Assembly: GCA_947501615.1 (NCBI GenBank)
Contig: CANMWK010000016.1
Location: forward strand, 1 to 64,000
Length of the DNA stretch: 64,000 nucleotides
Direction of reading: 5' to 3'
Source of the DNA: an uncultured Tenacibaculum sp.
Lineage (GTDB): Bacteria; Bacteroidota; Bacteroidia; Flavobacteriales; Flavobacteriaceae
Shown: positions 17,428 to 25,589 of the stretch, one piece after another
Position numbering within the stretch: position 1 is the first letter of the stretch
Layout of the letters: each line of letters opens with the position of its first letter
Position numbers and translations under genes: made by a program
Notes under the pieces: generated by a model
What the model saw: only the letters and a program-made list of their open reading frames with translations
Databases searched by the model: none
What the model was told of the DNA's origin: nothing

Positions 17428-18958
17428 TTTTTGATTTTTTAATAGTTAGTAATCCTAAAAAAGTAATTAAACCATTAATTATTAATATTTCAAAACCGAA
17501 TTTATAATAGTTTTCTTCAGAGTATTTCTTAAGACATTCCCAAGTAACGCCAGCAGCTTCCCCAGTACTAACAAGACAGTTTATACTATCTGCTTTATAG
17601 ATGTATGTATAAATAATTGGAGAAACAGAAATTAAAAATGTAAGTATAGGTGCAATAATACAAATTACTGGAACCAATTTGTCTTTTACATTAAATTTAG
17701 TGAATAACCCAAAAGCATACAATCCTAAAAGAGGACCGTAAGTATAACCAGCGAACTGAAATATTTTTGCAATTACACTTTCATCAGCAATAAAATATTT
17801 AAAAATTAGAATTGTTATTATTAGAACAAAAGAGAATACTACATGAATTTTTTTTCTGATTTTTTCTTTTTCGGCTTCATTTTCTTTTTTGTCAATTTCT
17901 AAAATATCAATACTAAATGATGTTGTTAAAGAAGTTAAAGCGCTATCAGCACTAGAATAAGCAGCAGCAATTAAACCTAATAAGAAGAACAGAGAAGCAG
18001 TAATTCCTAATTCGCCACTCATTGCAATTGTAGGAAATAACTGGTCTTTATGTGCGTCTATACCGTTTTGAACGGCAAAATCGGTTAATAAAATTCCCAA
18101 TGCTAAGAAGAAAAAATTTACAATTACAAGAACTAATGTAAACCAAAACATGTTTTTTTGTGCGTCTTTCAAGCTTCTACAAGTTAAATTCTTTTGCATC
18201 ATGTCTTGATCTAAACCAGTCATTACAACAGCGATAAAAGCACCTGATAAAAACTGTTTCCAAAAATAATTTCCCGCATTCACATCTTCAAAGAAAAAGA
18301 TTTTAGATAGTTTACTTTCCGAGATATAATCGAATAAACTTTCAATTTGTAAAGCATCTTTTATTGCAATTATACATACACCTACAGCAATAAGCATAAA
18401 TAATGTTTGTAATGTGTCTGTCCAAACAATAGTTTTAATTCCTCCTTTGAAGGTGTACAGCCAAATTAACAAAATGGTAATTGTTACTGTTACCCAAAAA
18501 GGTATACCATATGCATCAAATAAGATTAACTGTAAGACATTCGCTACTAAAAATAAACGAAATGCGGCACCAATAGTTCTTGAGATTAAAAAAAATGATG
18601 CTCCTGTTTTGTAACTCGATTTACCAAAGCGTTCTTCTAAATACGAATAAATCGATGTTAAATTTAATTTATAATATAACGGTAATAAGATGAGTCCAAT
18701 TATAGTATATCCTAAAATATATCCTAATACCATTTGCATATAGCCCATTTGCTGGTTTTCTACCCAACCAGGAACGGAAATGAAAGTGACTCCAGATAAA
18801 GAAGCTCCAATCATTCCGAATGCAACTAAATACCAAGGAGAAGAATTATTGGCTTTAAAAAATGTTAGATTATTAGCGGATTTACCTGTTAAATAAGCAA
18901 TTAGTATAAGTACACTAAAATAGGATACAATTAAAAGTATAATATGTGTAGGTTGCAT
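17420..18958 (-). CDS. Sodium:solute symporter (SSS family)
   Basis: Inner-membrane sodium-coupled transporter of the SSS (SLC5-like) family, 512 aa with about 13-14 hydrophobic segments. Family motifs include GASLSGVTFISVPGW near the N-terminus, TFKGGIKTIVWTDTLQ, GLDQDMMQKNLTCRSLKDAQK and the AAYSSADSALTSLTTSFSIDIL region. I use the ATG at 18958 (MQPTHIILL); a TTG at 18991 would place extra polar residues ahead of the first membrane helix. The substrate cannot be told from sequence; the family takes up sugars, sialic acid, proline, pantothenate and others. It is the first gene of the unit ending at 16273. Confidence 0.88.
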   Translation of the reverse strand: MQPTHIILLIVSYFSVLILIAYLTGKSANNLTFFKANNSSPWYLVAFGMIGASLSGVTFISVPGWVENQQMGYMQMVLGYILGYTIIGLILLPLYYKLNLTSIYSYLEERFGKSSYKTGASFFLISRTIGAAFRLFLVANVLQLILFDAYGIPFWVTVTITILLIWLYTFKGGIKTIVWTDTLQTLFMLIAVGVCIIAIKDALQIESLFDYISESKLSKIFFFEDVNAGNYFWKQFLSGAFIAVVMTGLDQDMMQKNLTCRSLKDAQKNMFWFTLVLVIVNFFFLALGILLTDFAVQNGIDAHKDQLFPTIAMSGELGITASLFFLLGLIAAAYSSADSALTSLTTSFSIDILEIDKKENEAEKEKIRKKIHVVFSFVLIITILIFKYFIADESVIAKIFQFAGYTYGPLLGLYAFGLFTKFNVKDKLVPVICIIAPILTFLISVSPIIYTYIYKADSINCLVSTGEAAGVTWECLKKYSEENYYKFGFEILIINGLITFLGLLTIKKSKNG

Positions 18959-18996
18959 TACTTTAAAATTATTTAAAGACGAAGATAGCAATAAAT

Positions 18997-19035
18997 AAAA
19001 AGTGCCGACAATTATAAAACTGCCAGCACTTTTAA
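18997..19035 (-). terminator. Terminator after the nitroreductase gene
   Basis: AAAAGTGC (18998-19005) pairs with GCACTTTT (19026-19033) and the stem extends inward with wobble pairs. On the minus strand it is followed by a T-rich tail (TTTTTATTTATT). It lies 28 bases past the nitroreductase stop. Confidence 0.75.
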
Positions 19036-19062
19036 AAAAATCCCCAATTAAAATCTTTCTAG

Positions 19063-19698
19063 TTAGTTTATATCCAAGGTAACTTGGTTAATTTTTTTGC
19101 GGACTTTCTTTAAATCTTTCATATAGTCGTCTTTTGCTCGAAAACCTAACGGTAAAACTAATACCGATTGTAAGTTTTTTTCATGAAGCTGAAGAACTTC
19201 ATCATATTTTTCTGGAATAAAACCTTCCATAGGACATGAGTCTATGTTTTCTAAAGCGCAAACAGTTAGTAAGTTACCAAGAGCTATGTATGCTTGGTTT
19301 TTATTCCATGCTAATAATTCTTCTTGAGATTTTTTAGAAAAAGAATCTATTAAAAAATCTTTAAAAGGATTTAAAATCTCATCAGGTGTATTTCTTATTT
19401 CTTTTACCAGTTTGAAATAATTCTCTACATCTTTAGCAGTTTGTTCTTTGGGTACACATAAAACTAAAACATGTGAAGCTTGAGCTATTTGTTGTTGATT
19501 CCATGAGTGTTCAACTAACTGTTTTTGTAGTTCTTTATTTTTAATAACTACTAAACTCACAGGTTGTAATCCGTAAGAAGTTGCAGTTAAATTAAAAGCT
19601 TCTTTTATTGTCTGTATCTGTTGGTCAGATAAGTATTTGTTCTCATCAAATTTCTTTACAGCATAGCGCCATTGTAAACTTTCAATAGTTTTACTCAT
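19063..19698 (-). CDS. Nitroreductase family NAD(P)H-dependent oxidoreductase
   Basis: FMN-dependent oxidoreductase of the nitroreductase fold, 211 aa, usual for the NfsB-like group. The N-terminal RYAVKKFDENKYLSDQQIQTIKEAFNL motif holds the FMN-phosphate contacts. Further matches are TSYGLQPVSLVVI, QAYIALGNLLTVCALENIDSCPMEGF and the closing VLPLGFRAKDD. Substrates in the family include quinones, flavins and nitro-compounds, so the physiological role is open. The ATG at 19698 follows a TAATTTTG promoter element. It is a single-gene unit with its own terminator. Confidence 0.9.
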   Translation of the reverse strand: MSKTIESLQWRYAVKKFDENKYLSDQQIQTIKEAFNLTATSYGLQPVSLVVIKNKELQKQLVEHSWNQQQIAQASHVLVLCVPKEQTAKDVENYFKLVKEIRNTPDEILNPFKDFLIDSFSKKSQEELLAWNKNQAYIALGNLLTVCALENIDSCPMEGFIPEKYDEVLQLHEKNLQSVLVLPLGFRAKDDYMKDLKKVRKKINQVTLDIN

Positions 19699-19721
19699 TG
19701 CTTTGTTTTATAAATACAATA

Positions 19722-19729
19722 CAAAATTA
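19722..19729 (-). promoter_or_regulatory. Candidate -7 element for the nitroreductase gene
   Basis: TAATTTTG on the minus strand matches TAnnTTTG, about 24 bases from the ATG. No clear TTG upstream element was found. Confidence 0.45.
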
Positions 19730-19793
19730 CGATTAACTTTTACTTGAAAATAAAAATGAATATTGAAAAAAACTATAGTGAACATGGAGAATT

Positions 19794-20621
19794 TTATAGT
19801 GAATTTTCATCAATGATTTTCAGGAAAGTAGCGGGTTCTGGTCTGACTCTATAGTTATCTGTAAGATCAGCAAAAATAACATCATTAGCTTTATTTGTTA
19901 TAATCACTGTTGGCATAACAACATCAGATGTATATCCAAAAACTTGAAACCCCATAGGTAAACCATTTTCATGAAGAATATTTAACTTTTTTGCATTTTC
20001 ATTATTAACATCAATTAAATAGTTAAAAGGAACATCATATTTTTTAGCTAAGCTTTCAGTAAATTCATGAGGTTGAGAACTAATTAAAAATACTTCAGCA
20101 TTTCTAGTTGCTAGTTCTTGATATTCATTTGCGATTTCTTTTATTTGAGCCATACATAACGGACACCAATTCCCTCTAAAAAAAAGCAACACTTTATAAT
20201 CACTATTAAACGTTGTAAGACTTACTTTCTGTTTTTCAATATTTTCGAAAGTGATGTGAGGTAATTTTCTTCCTACTTGAATTGTATTTTGATCTCTTTT
20301 TTCAAATTTAGAATACCATGTTAAATATAAAAACCAACCTATAGCTAATACAAGGCTAATTATGATGGTATTTAAGTTGAATGAAAATAAAGTTACAGCA
20401 GTACCAATAACAATAGGAATTGTAAATGAAGTTAGTGTAGTACTAGTTCTAGCTACCGGTTTTATAAATAAAGCACTAAAAAAAATAATAATAGGGAAAG
20501 CACTAAGTAAAACACCAATATTCATAAGAATACTATCGAATTGAATAAGGTTTTTTATGGAGATAATAAGGGCAAAAATAGGTAATGCACTTATAAAAAT
20601 TGATTTAAGAAGATTTTTCAT
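19794..20621 (-). CDS. Membrane-anchored redoxin (AhpC/TSA-like)
   Basis: 275 aa: three or four hydrophobic segments in residues 5-102, then a soluble thioredoxin-fold domain from about 118 (KLPHITFENIEKQKVSLTTF) to the end. The active-site motif NWCPLCMAQI carries Cys153 and Cys156, and a cis-proline region VVMPTVIIT follows. It is therefore a thiol peroxidase/oxidoreductase of the AhpC-TSA/redoxin class tethered to the inner membrane. Which side the redox domain faces depends on the segment count and cannot be settled by eye. Starts at ATG. Divergent from DUF2851, with 38 bases between them. Confidence 0.85.
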   Translation of the reverse strand: MKNLLKSIFISALPIFALIISIKNLIQFDSILMNIGVLLSAFPIIIFFSALFIKPVARTSTTLTSFTIPIVIGTAVTLFSFNLNTIIISLVLAIGWFLYLTWYSKFEKRDQNTIQVGRKLPHITFENIEKQKVSLTTFNSDYKVLLFFRGNWCPLCMAQIKEIANEYQELATRNAEVFLISSQPHEFTESLAKKYDVPFNYLIDVNNENAKKLNILHENGLPMGFQVFGYTSDVVMPTVIITNKANDVIFADLTDNYRVRPEPATFLKIIDENSL

Positions 20622-20659
20622 AAATTTATTGTCGTAAAAAGAAAAAGAAATTACAAGCT

Positions 20660-21931
20660 ATGAAAGAAAATTTCCTTCATTATGTATGGCAGTACAAGTT
20701 ATTTAATAGAACACAATTAACACTTTCATCTGGAGAAAAACTTCAAATATTTAATTCAGGTGTATCCAATGAAAATTCTGGGCCAGATTTCCTTAATGCA
20801 AAGATCGCTATTGATGAAATGCTGTGGTTTGGTCATGTGGAAATCCATGTAAATTCTTCAGATTGGTATCAGCATCAACACGAAGAAGATGATAATTATA
20901 ATGCAGTAGTTTTACATGTTGTTTATGAATATGATGTAGATATTTATATGAAGGGTAATAAACAAATTCCAACGTTAATTGTAAAGAATTTTATAGATAC
21001 ATCGATTCTAGAAAAATATACATCAATATTTCAACAAAATATAAATTGGATTCCCTGTGAACGAGAGCTTCATAGAATTGGTAATTTTACAAGAAAGAAT
21101 TTTTTAGAATGTTTGTATTTGGAACGATTAGAACGTAAATCGGAATTTATTATAGAGCTTTTAGAAAAAACAAAATATGATTTTGAAGCTGTATTATTTC
21201 AATTAATAGTCAAAAATTTTGGATTAAAAGTAAACGGACTATCTTTTTTTGAATTAACAACATCATTCGATTTTTCTTTAGTACGGAAAACATGGACAAG
21301 AGAGTTTGAGTTGTCAGCTTTACTTTTTGGTCAAGCAGGCTTCTTAACTGAAATAGAAGAGAGCGAATATCAAAATAAACTTAAAAGTGAATATGAATAT
21401 TTAAAACATAAATATCAATTAAAACCTTTACATAAAAACGAATTTCAGTTTTTTAGGATGCGACCTAATAATTTTCCAACAATACGATTGGCACAAATAG
21501 CAACATTATACTCGAAGCATCATAATTTATTTTCTAAATTAATGCTTTTGGATACTATCTATGATTTCTATGAAATTCTTTCAACTGGTGTTAATGAGTT
21601 TTGGGAATGTCATTATACATTCACAAAGACATCAAAAAGAAGTAAAAAAAAGTTAACGAAATCATTTATAGATTTGTTGTTAATTAATACCATACTTCCA
21701 TTAAAATTTGTGTATTTACAATATCGAGGAGAATTTGATGAAGTGACTTTTTTTAAATTATTAGAAAGTATCAAACCTGAAAAAAATACGATTATTCAAA
21801 AGTTTGCATCATTAAAAGTTAATTCAGAAAACGCTTTAGAAAGCCAGGCTTTACTACAACTAAAAACTAAGTATTGTAATGAGAAAAAATGTTTGTCCTG
21901 TAATTTTGGAAATAGCATTTTGAGAAAATAA
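20660..21931 (+). CDS. DUF2851 family protein
   Basis: 423 aa, matching the DUF2851 family widespread in Bacteroidota and of unknown function. Typical opening: FLHYVWQYKLFNRTQLTLSSGE, then FNSGVSNENSGPDFLNAKI and WFGHVEIHVNSSDWYQHQHE, whose Asp/Glu/His pattern resembles a nuclease-like metal site (an inference). The C-terminus has a cysteine cluster (YCNEKKCLSCNFG), suggesting a bound metal. No signal peptide is present, so it is expected to be cytoplasmic. It is followed by 170 bases with no gene. Confidence 0.85.
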   Translation: MKENFLHYVWQYKLFNRTQLTLSSGEKLQIFNSGVSNENSGPDFLNAKIAIDEMLWFGHVEIHVNSSDWYQHQHEEDDNYNAVVLHVVYEYDVDIYMKGNKQIPTLIVKNFIDTSILEKYTSIFQQNINWIPCERELHRIGNFTRKNFLECLYLERLERKSEFIIELLEKTKYDFEAVLFQLIVKNFGLKVNGLSFFELTTSFDFSLVRKTWTREFELSALLFGQAGFLTEIEESEYQNKLKSEYEYLKHKYQLKPLHKNEFQFFRMRPNNFPTIRLAQIATLYSKHHNLFSKLMLLDTIYDFYEILSTGVNEFWECHYTFTKTSKRSKKKLTKSFIDLLLINTILPLKFVYLQYRGEFDEVTFFKLLESIKPEKNTIIQKFASLKVNSENALESQALLQLKTKYCNEKKCLSCNFGNSILRK

Positions 21932-22075
21932 TGAATATGAGATTTACAGTTAGTTTAAGAATAATAGTATTATGAACTCATTTTTTCTTGAAAACTAAAA
22001 TAGCTTAAAAGCCTACGAAAATTAATTGAATTGCATTTTATAATAACTTAAAAATAATAATGTTACTTATAATTA

Positions 22076-22083
22076 TATATTTG
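22076..22083 (+). promoter_or_regulatory. Candidate -7 element for the SH3 lipoprotein gene
   Basis: TATATTTG matches the Bacteroidota element and lies 18 bases before the ATG at 22102. The upstream TTG element is not evident. Confidence 0.45.
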
Positions 22084-22101
22084 TAATTAAAATCAAATAC
22101 A

Positions 22102-22860
22102 ATGAAAAAAATATTTATTGCTGTTGTTACTATTTCTTTAGTAATGATTGGGTGTAAAACTGAAGGAGGAACATCTAAAAATGATGCCACTGAAACTACT
22201 AATAATACTAAAAATGATGATGCGTCATCAACTAGTAAAGATGGTTCTGGAGATGCAATTTGTTTATTAGATAAATTGTCTGTTCGAGAGAAGCCTTCTG
22301 CTAAAGGTAAGTGGATTACTTCTATGAGTTTAGGTGAAAAAGTATACTTTACGGGAGAGGAGCATGTAGATTCTATTACTAAAAAAGATTATTTTAAAGT
22401 TAAGTTGATTGACGGAAAAGAAGGTTGGGCAAGAGCTCCTTTTTTAGCAGTAAATGGTGAAGTAGGGGTAGTTACTAAAAATGCAAGTGTTTACAAAAGA
22501 CCAGATTTATTAACAAAAACTGAAAATGAATTTAGTCCTATGGATATTGTAGCAGTAATTGCAAAACAAGATGATTGGATTCAGGTAAAAGGAAAAAGAG
22601 CAACGGGTAAGTATATTGAAGAAGTTTGGATAAAGTCTAACAATGTTTCTGATAAAAGAGTTGATATTGCTACAGCTAAATATGCTGGAATAGCAATGGG
22701 AAAACCAACCATGACAGATAGAATTAAAGCTTTACAAGAGGTAGCCAGTCATACTGATTTATCTGAATCTATGTTTATAGATTTAATTAAAGATAAAATT
22801 AGAGACTATCAATCTAAAAATGTTCCTATTGATGTTCAAGATGTAAAAGTAGACGAATAA
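22102..22860 (+). CDS. SH3-domain lipoprotein
   Basis: 252 aa with a lipobox at MIGC (Cys18), then a low-complexity Asn/Thr/Ser/Asp linker (about 19-50). Two bacterial SH3-like modules follow, about 52-115 (LSVREKPSAKGKWITSMSLGEK ... GWARAPFLAV) and 120-180 (ASVYKRPDLL ... DDWIQVKG ... EEVWIKSNNV). Such modules usually bind peptidoglycan or cell-surface partners, so it is likely an envelope protein. The C-terminal 60 residues are helical without a known domain. It ends at a strong terminator shared with the convergent metalloprotease. Confidence 0.8.
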   Translation: MKKIFIAVVTISLVMIGCKTEGGTSKNDATETTNNTKNDDASSTSKDGSGDAICLLDKLSVREKPSAKGKWITSMSLGEKVYFTGEEHVDSITKKDYFKVKLIDGKEGWARAPFLAVNGEVGVVTKNASVYKRPDLLTKTENEFSPMDIVAVIAKQDDWIQVKGKRATGKYIEEVWIKSNNVSDKRVDIATAKYAGIAMGKPTMTDRIKALQEVASHTDLSESMFIDLIKDKIRDYQSKNVPIDVQDVKVDE

Positions 22861-22877
22861 TCTTTGTAAAACATGAT

Positions 22878-22917
22878 AAAAAAAATCCCGATGAGAGAAA
22901 CTCATCGGGATTTTTTT
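22878..22917 (+). terminator. Bidirectional terminator between convergent genes
   Basis: AAAAAAATCCCGATGAG and CTCATCGGGATTTTTTT form a 17-bp perfect stem with an AGAAA loop. It serves the SH3 lipoprotein on the plus strand and, overlapping the last stop, the metalloprotease on the minus strand. Confidence 0.95.
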
Positions 22918-25351
22918 ATTTTTTAGGATTTAAAATAGAACTGACTCTTTCTAAACAATCTTTGTAATGATATTTTGTAATACTATTTGTAGCTCTTTTA
23001 CTGGCTAAATTCACTTTATATTTTAAAGCAGTTAGTTCTCCTCTAACTATAGATGGAATATCGGTATTCGTTATTTTCTTATTATTTAACAATCTTTCCA
23101 TGCTACCAATAAAACTTTTCTGTAAGTTTCTACGGTAAACATTTACATTTTTTAATGTATTAGTTTCAGAGAATATTCCTTTTCTTAAATCTTTTATAAA
23201 TTCTGAAGCACTATAAAAATCAGAACTAATTACTTCTGTATTAATCATACGTTCTAATCTACTTGTATTTAATAAACCAGAAAGTTGTCTATTCTGTAAA
23301 GTAAGCATTAAGTTGGTATATTCGGTAGGGCTAATTTTGGTTAATATATCTTTATCTAATAACCAGTTTTGGGTAGTAAATACATTTGCTAATAACCAGT
23401 TTAAAGATTCTTTTTGTTTTGCTTTTGAAAGAACAGTGTAAATATTACCTAACTGCTCTGGTTTTTTGTTATCTTCAAAAACACCACCAATATTCCCTAC
23501 AACATGACCTGCATATCTATTCCAAACCCTTAACAATTCATTGTATAATTCGCTTAAATCATCATAATTATTTGTTTGATCAGAAGTCCATTTTTGTAAG
23601 TTTTTAGCAACAATTTTTAAGTTTTTAACTCCGTAAGAACTTGCTTTTACTTGATCGTTTCCGATCCCTTCCGTTTGAGAAGCAGGATCAAAACTATTAA
23701 AACGTTGAATTCCGAATTTGTAGATTGGATCTTTAGCTTTTTCTTTAATCCATTTATCCAAAGTTTGGACTTCATCTTCAGGTTTACCAGCAAAAGGCAA
23801 GTAGCGATACCCCCAGTTAATTGAGTAATGATCGTAAGGACCGATTTTTCTAATGAAACGTATATTTTTATCACCAGGTTGAGCAACATAATTATATCGA
23901 GCATAATCCATTATAGTTGCGGCAATACCGTATTTTTGAGTGAATTTTCCTGAGCGTAAAGAATCTACAGGGTAAGCATAACTAGCCGCCATATTATGAG
24001 GCAAACCTAGCGCATGACCTATTTCATGAGCAATTACCATACGCATCATCTCACCAATTTCTTCATCAGGAGTGTTTAGTGTTCTAGCAGAAGGGTTAGC
24101 AGCTCCAGTTTCTAATAAATATCTGTTTCTATAAGAACGTAAATGGTTGTGATACCAAACAATATCACTTTCAATGATTTCACCAGAACGAGGGTCAGAT
24201 ACACTAGGTCCCATAGCATTTCTAGTAGTACTAGCTACATAGCGTATAGAAGAATAACGAATATCTTCCATGCTAAATTCAGGATCTTCTTCTTTAGTAG
24301 GAGGATCTTTAGCAAAAATTGCATTTTTAAATCCAGCGGTTTCAAAAGCTTTTTGCCAATCTTCAACACCTTGTTTAATGTATTTTCTCAGTTTTTTTGG
24401 AGTAGCAGGATCTAAATAATATACAATAGGTTTAATAGGTTCTACTAATTCACCTCTATTATACGCAGCTTTATCTTTCGGTTCTAATCTCCATCTTCTT
24501 ATATATGTTTTATAATCTGCTTTTAATGCTTCAGAACCATAATCAACTGTTCCAATAGAAAAGTAACCTACGCGTTTATCAAAAATACGAGGCATCATTG
24601 GTTTTTCTGGAAGTAAAATCATAGATTGATTCATTCTAATACTAATACTTCCAGCAGCTCTTTGAGATGGGGGGGCAGCAGCATCATATGTGAAATCTTG
24701 AACAACTTCTATGTTTTTTGGATAACTCTTAATAGCGTTAATAAAGCTTCTTTTAGTGTCTAGTCTTCTTACTTTGTATTGTTTTCTAGCTCTTGCACTA
24801 ATACCACTAATTGCTTTTACGTCTGAAGTAAAAAACTTAGAAACATCAATAAGAACAGCTGTAGAGTCATTATTTTGAACTTTAATATCAAAAGCATGTA
24901 CTATAGGTTCTAAATTATTTGATTTTACAGACTTGTATATAGGAAGTGAATCGTTTGCTATAGCTTGATAAGATTTTATTTTTAATAAAACCTTCTTTTT
25001 ATAATGTTCCCAAATTACTACTTGTTCATTGGTCTTAGAGCCAGCATTCATATAACCTCCTCCAAAGCCAGATGGTAAGGCTTTAATTCTACTTACCAAT
25101 AGCATTTCTTTTCCTAATAATGCTTTAGGGATTTCATAATAATATTTTCCGTTTGTTTCATGAACTTTAAATAAACCATCATCAGTTTTTGTTTTTTTAG
25201 TTACAAAATCAGTGTACTTAGGTTTTTTCTTCTTGGAGTTTTTTTTAGTAATTTCTTTTGTATTGCCTTTTTTTGATTTTCTTCTTTGTGCTTCTAATGA
25301 GTTAGGAATACCTAAACAAATTACAAGTAAAAGGAGTAGTACTCGTTGCAT
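22916..25351 (-). CDS. Secreted zinc-dependent metalloprotease (DUF5117/DUF5118 type)
   Basis: 811 aa with a signal peptide (about residues 1-21, ending LEAQ) and a basic Lys-rich stretch straight after it. The metzincin-type site is HEIGHALGLPHN: His442, Glu443, His446 and His452. Flanking DUF5117/DUF5118-like segments match a large Bacteroidota family: KALLGKEMLLVSRIKALPSG, VDVSKFF, and PIVYYLDPATPKKLRKYIKQGVEDWQKAFE before the active site. A Met-turn candidate is ATIMDYARYNYV. No type IX tail is visible, so it is probably periplasmic or outer-membrane associated by the general pathway. Substrate unknown. Monocistronic, starting at ATG 25351. Confidence 0.88.
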   Translation of the reverse strand: MQRVLLLLLVICLGIPNSLEAQRRKSKKGNTKEITKKNSKKKKPKYTDFVTKKTKTDDGLFKVHETNGKYYYEIPKALLGKEMLLVSRIKALPSGFGGGYMNAGSKTNEQVVIWEHYKKKVLLKIKSYQAIANDSLPIYKSVKSNNLEPIVHAFDIKVQNNDSTAVLIDVSKFFTSDVKAISGISARARKQYKVRRLDTKRSFINAIKSYPKNIEVVQDFTYDAAAPPSQRAAGSISIRMNQSMILLPEKPMMPRIFDKRVGYFSIGTVDYGSEALKADYKTYIRRWRLEPKDKAAYNRGELVEPIKPIVYYLDPATPKKLRKYIKQGVEDWQKAFETAGFKNAIFAKDPPTKEEDPEFSMEDIRYSSIRYVASTTRNAMGPSVSDPRSGEIIESDIVWYHNHLRSYRNRYLLETGAANPSARTLNTPDEEIGEMMRMVIAHEIGHALGLPHNMAASYAYPVDSLRSGKFTQKYGIAATIMDYARYNYVAQPGDKNIRFIRKIGPYDHYSINWGYRYLPFAGKPEDEVQTLDKWIKEKAKDPIYKFGIQRFNSFDPASQTEGIGNDQVKASSYGVKNLKIVAKNLQKWTSDQTNNYDDLSELYNELLRVWNRYAGHVVGNIGGVFEDNKKPEQLGNIYTVLSKAKQKESLNWLLANVFTTQNWLLDKDILTKISPTEYTNLMLTLQNRQLSGLLNTSRLERMINTEVISSDFYSASEFIKDLRKGIFSETNTLKNVNVYRRNLQKSFIGSMERLLNNKKITNTDIPSIVRGELTALKYKVNLASKRATNSITKYHYKDCLERVSSILNPKK

Positions 25352-25442
25352 GGTTTTTTAAATAATTAAGTTGATAAGAGAACTAAATTATTAAAAACAA
25401 CTGACAACAACAGTAGTGGTTCAGTTAAAATAGATGTAAAAC

Positions 25443-25472
25443 AAAAAAACCGATGAAATTTCACCGGTTTTG
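25443..25472 (-). terminator. Terminator-like hairpin downstream of the E1 gene
   Basis: AAAACCG and CGGTTTT enclose a self-complementary TGAAATTTCA. On the minus strand a TTTTTTTGTTTT tail follows. It lies about 120 bases past the E1 stop, beyond a second structured element. Confidence 0.65.
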
Positions 25473-25486
25473 AGAATATTTTAATC

Positions 25487-25516
25487 TCAGGGCGATAGTC
25501 AAGTTTGACTCCCTGA
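25487..25516 (-). other. Two-tier stem-loop of unknown role
   Basis: TCAGGG, CGAT bulge, AGTCAA, GT loop, TTGACT, CCCTGA: two perfect 6-bp stems nested with a one-sided four-base bulge. It lies between the E1 gene stop (25590) and the terminator at 25443-25472. It could be part of the E1 3' untranslated RNA or a small RNA that ends at that terminator. Confidence 0.4.
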
Positions 25517-25589
25517 TAACTTGTGTCTAAAGTTGTAAAATTTTCAATTAGATACTTCGTATGCTTGCATCGAGGTAGTTCATTAAATA

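Noticed and set aside
23647-23904. 85-residue ORF on the minus strand
   Set aside because: It is an out-of-frame shadow inside the large metalloprotease gene.
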